A stretch of DNA of 16,816 bases from contig CAZIVO010000080.1 of the NCBI GenBank assembly GCA_964542765.1, forward strand, positions 1 through 16,816, in the 5' to 3' direction. Positions 14,514 to 16,816 of the stretch are shown piece after piece; the first letter of the stretch is position 1, and every line of letters starts with the position of its first letter. Both the position numbers and the translations under genes were made by a program. The notes beneath the pieces are model-generated. The model was given only the letters and a program-made list of their open reading frames with translations. It did not search any database and was not told the DNA's origin. The stretch is from CAZIVO01 sp964542765. GTDB lineage: Bacteria > Planctomycetota > UBA1135 > UBA2386.

Positions 14514-14520
14514 GTGATTG

Positions 14521-15771
14521 ATGGTGAATAAACGGACACACCTGAGCCGCCGCCGATTTCTTCAGGGGACGGGCATCGCTCTGTCGCTCCCGGTCTTCGA
14601 CAGTTTTGCGGTTGGCTCGTCAGCCTCCAAGAAGCCGCCACGGCGTTTGGTCTGCATCGGAAATCATCTGGGCTTCTATCCGGGCAATTTCTTCCCGAAA
14701 GCGGCCGGGAAGGACTATGTGGCGACGTCGACGCTGAAGCCGCTTGAAACGCATCGCGACGACCTGACGGTGTTTTCGCATCTGGATCACGAACTCAATG
14801 GCGGGCACAAGGCAGTTCAAGGCTTTCTGACGAGCATCAAGAAAGAAGAAGCCGCCGGATTTCCGGAAAAGAATATCTCACTCGACCAGGCCGCCGCCGA
14901 GCATGTCGGCAGTTCCACACGCTTCCCATCGATCAATACCGGGATCGAAGGAGGCACCGATATGTGCTGGACCAAAGCCGGTGTTCATGTGCCGCCGATC
15001 AACAATCCCGCCACGCTATTTCGAGGTCTCTTCGTTAATTCGCCTCAAAGCGTACGCGAAGCGGAACGAACACGATTGAAGCACCGAGCCAGCGTGCTCG
15101 ACGCTCTGCGTGATTCCGCGAGAGCCTTGAATCGAACCCTCAACGCGGCAGACCGCGACAAGTTGGACCAATACCTGACATCGGTCCGGGATGTTGAACG
15201 GCGATTGCAGATGTCGAAAGAGTGGCTCAATCGTCCCAAGCCAAAACCGCCGATTGACGAAGTGCTGGACGAAGAACGACAACACATCGACGAGGTGGCT
15301 CTGTTTTATGACTTATTGGCTCTGGCTTTGCAGACAGATTCCACCCGCGTCGCGACGTTGGAAACCGGACTGGGGTTCCGCACTTCTGAACTGGATCTGG
15401 ACGGCTATCACGGGATTTCTCATCACGGGAAGGCGCCCGGCCGGATTGATCAGCTGAAAGTCGTGGAATCCTTCCTGACCGCCAAGCTCAGTGGCTTCAT
15501 GGATCGACTGAAAGAAGCGCGGATTTTCGATAACACATTGGTCGTCTTTGGTAGCGGCATGAGCGACGGGTCGCGCCACAGCAACCGAAACCTTCCAGTG
15601 CTGCTTGCCGGGGGCGGATTCAAACACCAGGGTCATGTTGTCTGTCCCGCAGAGCAACACAAGCGTGTGCCGCTTTCGAATCTGTGGCTGTCCGTTCTGC
15701 AGTGGTTCGGCTCCGAGGCAGATCGATTTGGCAGGAGTACTGGAACGTTCTCCCCGATGGAACTCGGATAG
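14521..15771 (+). CDS. DUF1552 family exported protein with Tat signal
   Basis: 416 residues, typical DUF1552 size. The biochemical function is unknown, but the family is common and multi-copy in Planctomycetes and relatives. A twin-arginine signal is clear: S9-R10-R11-R12-F13-L14, then a moderately hydrophobic stretch to about residue 33, so it is probably exported folded. Family stretches include RRLVCIGNHLGFYPGNFFP near the N-terminus, LTVFSHLDHELNGGH, FPSINTG, a DKLDQYLTSVRDVERRL helix, and NTLVVFGSGMSDGSRHSNRNLPVLLAGGG near the C-terminus. The ATG at 14521 is chosen; a TTG immediately before it is also in frame. No strong Shine-Dalgarno is seen. The cytochrome/DUF1592-type gene starts 8 bases after the stop, so the two form an operon. 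It appears to use Gaa and Aaa codons more freely than upstream genes. Confidence 0.92.
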   Translation: MVNKRTHLSRRRFLQGTGIALSLPVFDSFAVGSSASKKPPRRLVCIGNHLGFYPGNFFPKAAGKDYVATSTLKPLETHRDDLTVFSHLDHELNGGHKAVQGFLTSIKKEEAAGFPEKNISLDQAAAEHVGSSTRFPSINTGIEGGTDMCWTKAGVHVPPINNPATLFRGLFVNSPQSVREAERTRLKHRASVLDALRDSARALNRTLNAADRDKLDQYLTSVRDVERRLQMSKEWLNRPKPKPPIDEVLDEERQHIDEVALFYDLLALALQTDSTRVATLETGLGFRTSELDLDGYHGISHHGKAPGRIDQLKVVESFLTAKLSGFMDRLKEARIFDNTLVVFGSGMSDGSRHSNRNLPVLLAGGGFKHQGHVVCPAEQHKRVPLSNLWLSVLQWFGSEADRFGRSTGTFSPMELG

Positions 15772-15779
15772 CGCAGACC

Positions 15780-16816
15780 ATGAAGGCTATCATCCAATGT
15801 GCAGCCTTACTTCTGATCGCGGTCAGCTCGATTGCTGACGCTGCCGCTGACGCTGACGCCGACGACATGACTTCGGCGTTTCTCCAGAAACACTGCATCC
15901 GATGTCACGGCAGCCAGAAGCAAAAGGCTGATCGTCGATTCGACACGCTTCCGGCGCAGATCAGGAAGCTCGACGACCTGGAACGCTACCAGGAAATCGT
16001 CGACCAGCTGAATCTCGGAAACATGCCGCCGGAAGACGAACGTCAGCCGACGGCTGAAGAGCGTGCCAGGGTCATTGCACATATGACCCAGAAGCTCAAA
16101 GTCGCCCGAGTTGAACTGAAAGCTTCCGGCGGGCACAGCGTGCTGCGGCGGTTGAATTCTTGGGAGTACCGCCAAACGATCGGCGATCTGCTCGGGCTCA
16201 ATGTCGACGTTTGGAACCCGGCCGAAGAATTTCCCGAAGAGGTCAAGATCCACGGGTTCGATAACAATGGAGCCGGCCTGGTCACCTCCGGCAGGTTGAT
16301 GGGTCACTACTTTGTCGCTGCGGAAGAAGCCATCCGTCGAGCTACTCAGTTTGGAGACCGCCCACCATCAAAGAAATACACGCAGAAGTCTCCGTTCTAT
16401 TTCGGCGGCAAGAGCTACAAGGAACTGCCGAAACTCTTCAAGGTCGATCGCTTCCGTTTTATTCCTGAGACGCCTTACACCGATCTCTACGGTCGCCATT
16501 ATCGCGGCGGACACATCGGCTTCCTGCCACTGCTCCGACAAGGCGGCGTTGCTCGTAGCGGCGTCTACACCATTCGTGTTCGGGCCGCAGCGGTGGGCCG
16601 AGTCCATGACTATGGCAAAGCTTTGGGCGATTTTCGTAACGGTGATCCACTGGTGATGGAAATTGCCGCAGTGGATCGACGGGGCAGTGTCACTAGCACG
16701 GGCAACGTTTCGAACATGACTTCGCTGGCGCGTATAGAGCTGACCAATGAGGAGCCGAAATGGTTCGAGTGGAAGGTCTACATGGAAGCCGGCTACGAGC
16801 CGGAAGTCCGCTTTCG
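15780..16816 (+). CDS. Exported cytochrome c / DUF1587-DUF1592-type protein, 3' end cut by window edge
   Basis: 345 residues are visible before the right edge; full-length relatives are usually 700-900. A Sec signal peptide (MKAIIQCAALLLIAVSSIADA) precedes a heme c site C39-I-R-C42-H43, with M82 in GNMPPED as the likely axial ligand. This is the small planctomycete-type cytochrome domain. A DUF1587-like segment follows, with RRLNSWEYRQTIGDLLGL and the GFDNNG motif. The region after ~residue 200 should run into DUF1592/DUF1588/DUF1585 domains beyond the edge. The ATG is 8 bases after the DUF1552 stop, the common DUF1552 partnership. The family is thought to act in the periplasm, but its substrate is not established. 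Confidence 0.9.
   Translation, partial: MKAIIQCAALLLIAVSSIADAAADADADDMTSAFLQKHCIRCHGSQKQKADRRFDTLPAQIRKLDDLERYQEIVDQLNLGNMPPEDERQPTAEERARVIAHMTQKLKVARVELKASGGHSVLRRLNSWEYRQTIGDLLGLNVDVWNPAEEFPEEVKIHGFDNNGAGLVTSGRLMGHYFVAAEEAIRRATQFGDRPPSKKYTQKSPFYFGGKSYKELPKLFKVDRFRFIPETPYTDLYGRHYRGGHIGFLPLLRQGGVARSGVYTIRVRAAAVGRVHDYGKALGDFRNGDPLVMEIAAVDRRGSVTSTGNVSNMTSLARIELTNEEPKWFEWKVYMEAGYEPEVRF

Larger units (their letters stand above)
14115..14520. other. Intergenic stretch with hairpins and coding-like remnants
   Basis: About 400 bases lie between the metallopeptidase and DUF1552 genes without an intact gene. In order: two hairpins (14122-14147, 14161-14188), a protein-like frame ending at 14331, two stem-loops (14363-14379, 14380-14407), and a second protein-like frame ending at 14513. 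TAAAAT at 14400-14405 resembles a -10 box but has no convincing -35. Confidence 0.5.

Noticed and set aside
1..16816. CRISPR arrays, insertion sequences, phage or toxin-antitoxin genes
   Set aside because: No regularly spaced repeats, transposase or integrase motifs, terminal inverted repeats or small paired toxin-like ORFs were seen.

Overview
The window is GC-rich bacterial DNA with nine complete and two edge-truncated protein genes. I infer a planctomycete or close relative. The evidence is a Tat-exported DUF1552 protein next to a cytochrome c/DUF1587-DUF1592-type protein, plus several secreted proteins sharing a C-terminal beta-sandwich domain (with a GxGCxG entry and a late [IV]P-x-x-x-x-hydrophobic...[YF]-x-Q block) that I associate with planctomycete genomes. 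No tRNA, rRNA, CRISPR array, insertion sequence or phage gene was found.

Layout. 1-355 (minus) is the N-terminal two thirds of a PduO-type cob(I)alamin adenosyltransferase, cut by the left edge. Divergent from it are two secreted proteins on the plus strand, a Kelch beta-propeller (532-2073) and a protein with the shared C-terminal domain (2400-3449). They converge on a five-gene minus-strand operon, 8909 to 3470: glcD, glcE, glcF (the three-subunit glycolate oxidase/D-2-hydroxyacid dehydrogenase), then two tandemly duplicated membrane-anchored helical-repeat proteins of no recognised family. Successive stop and start codons overlap by 17, 4, 4 and 4 bases, so the two unknown proteins are locked to the oxidase by translational coupling. 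This is the strongest lead in the window.

Divergent from glcD, on the plus strand, are a GCS2-family glutamate-cysteine ligase (9165-10400), a COG1768-like metallophosphoesterase (10478-11179), and a large secreted zinc metallopeptidase resembling M36/fungalysin (11436-14114) with a propeptide and several beta-rich modules. After two hairpins comes a roughly 400-base stretch with two short coding-like remnants and some stem-loops. The window ends with DUF1552 (14521-15771) and a truncated multi-domain cytochrome c protein (15780-16816). These last two genes appear to differ in codon choice from the genes before them, so the stretch may mark a recombination or acquisition boundary.

The genes form several independent units: cobalamin activation, secreted surface or matrix proteins, 2-hydroxyacid oxidation feeding the membrane electron chain, thiol synthesis, extracellular proteolysis, and an exported DUF1552/cytochrome pair. 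Only the glc operon and the DUF1552-cytochrome pair show tight linkage.
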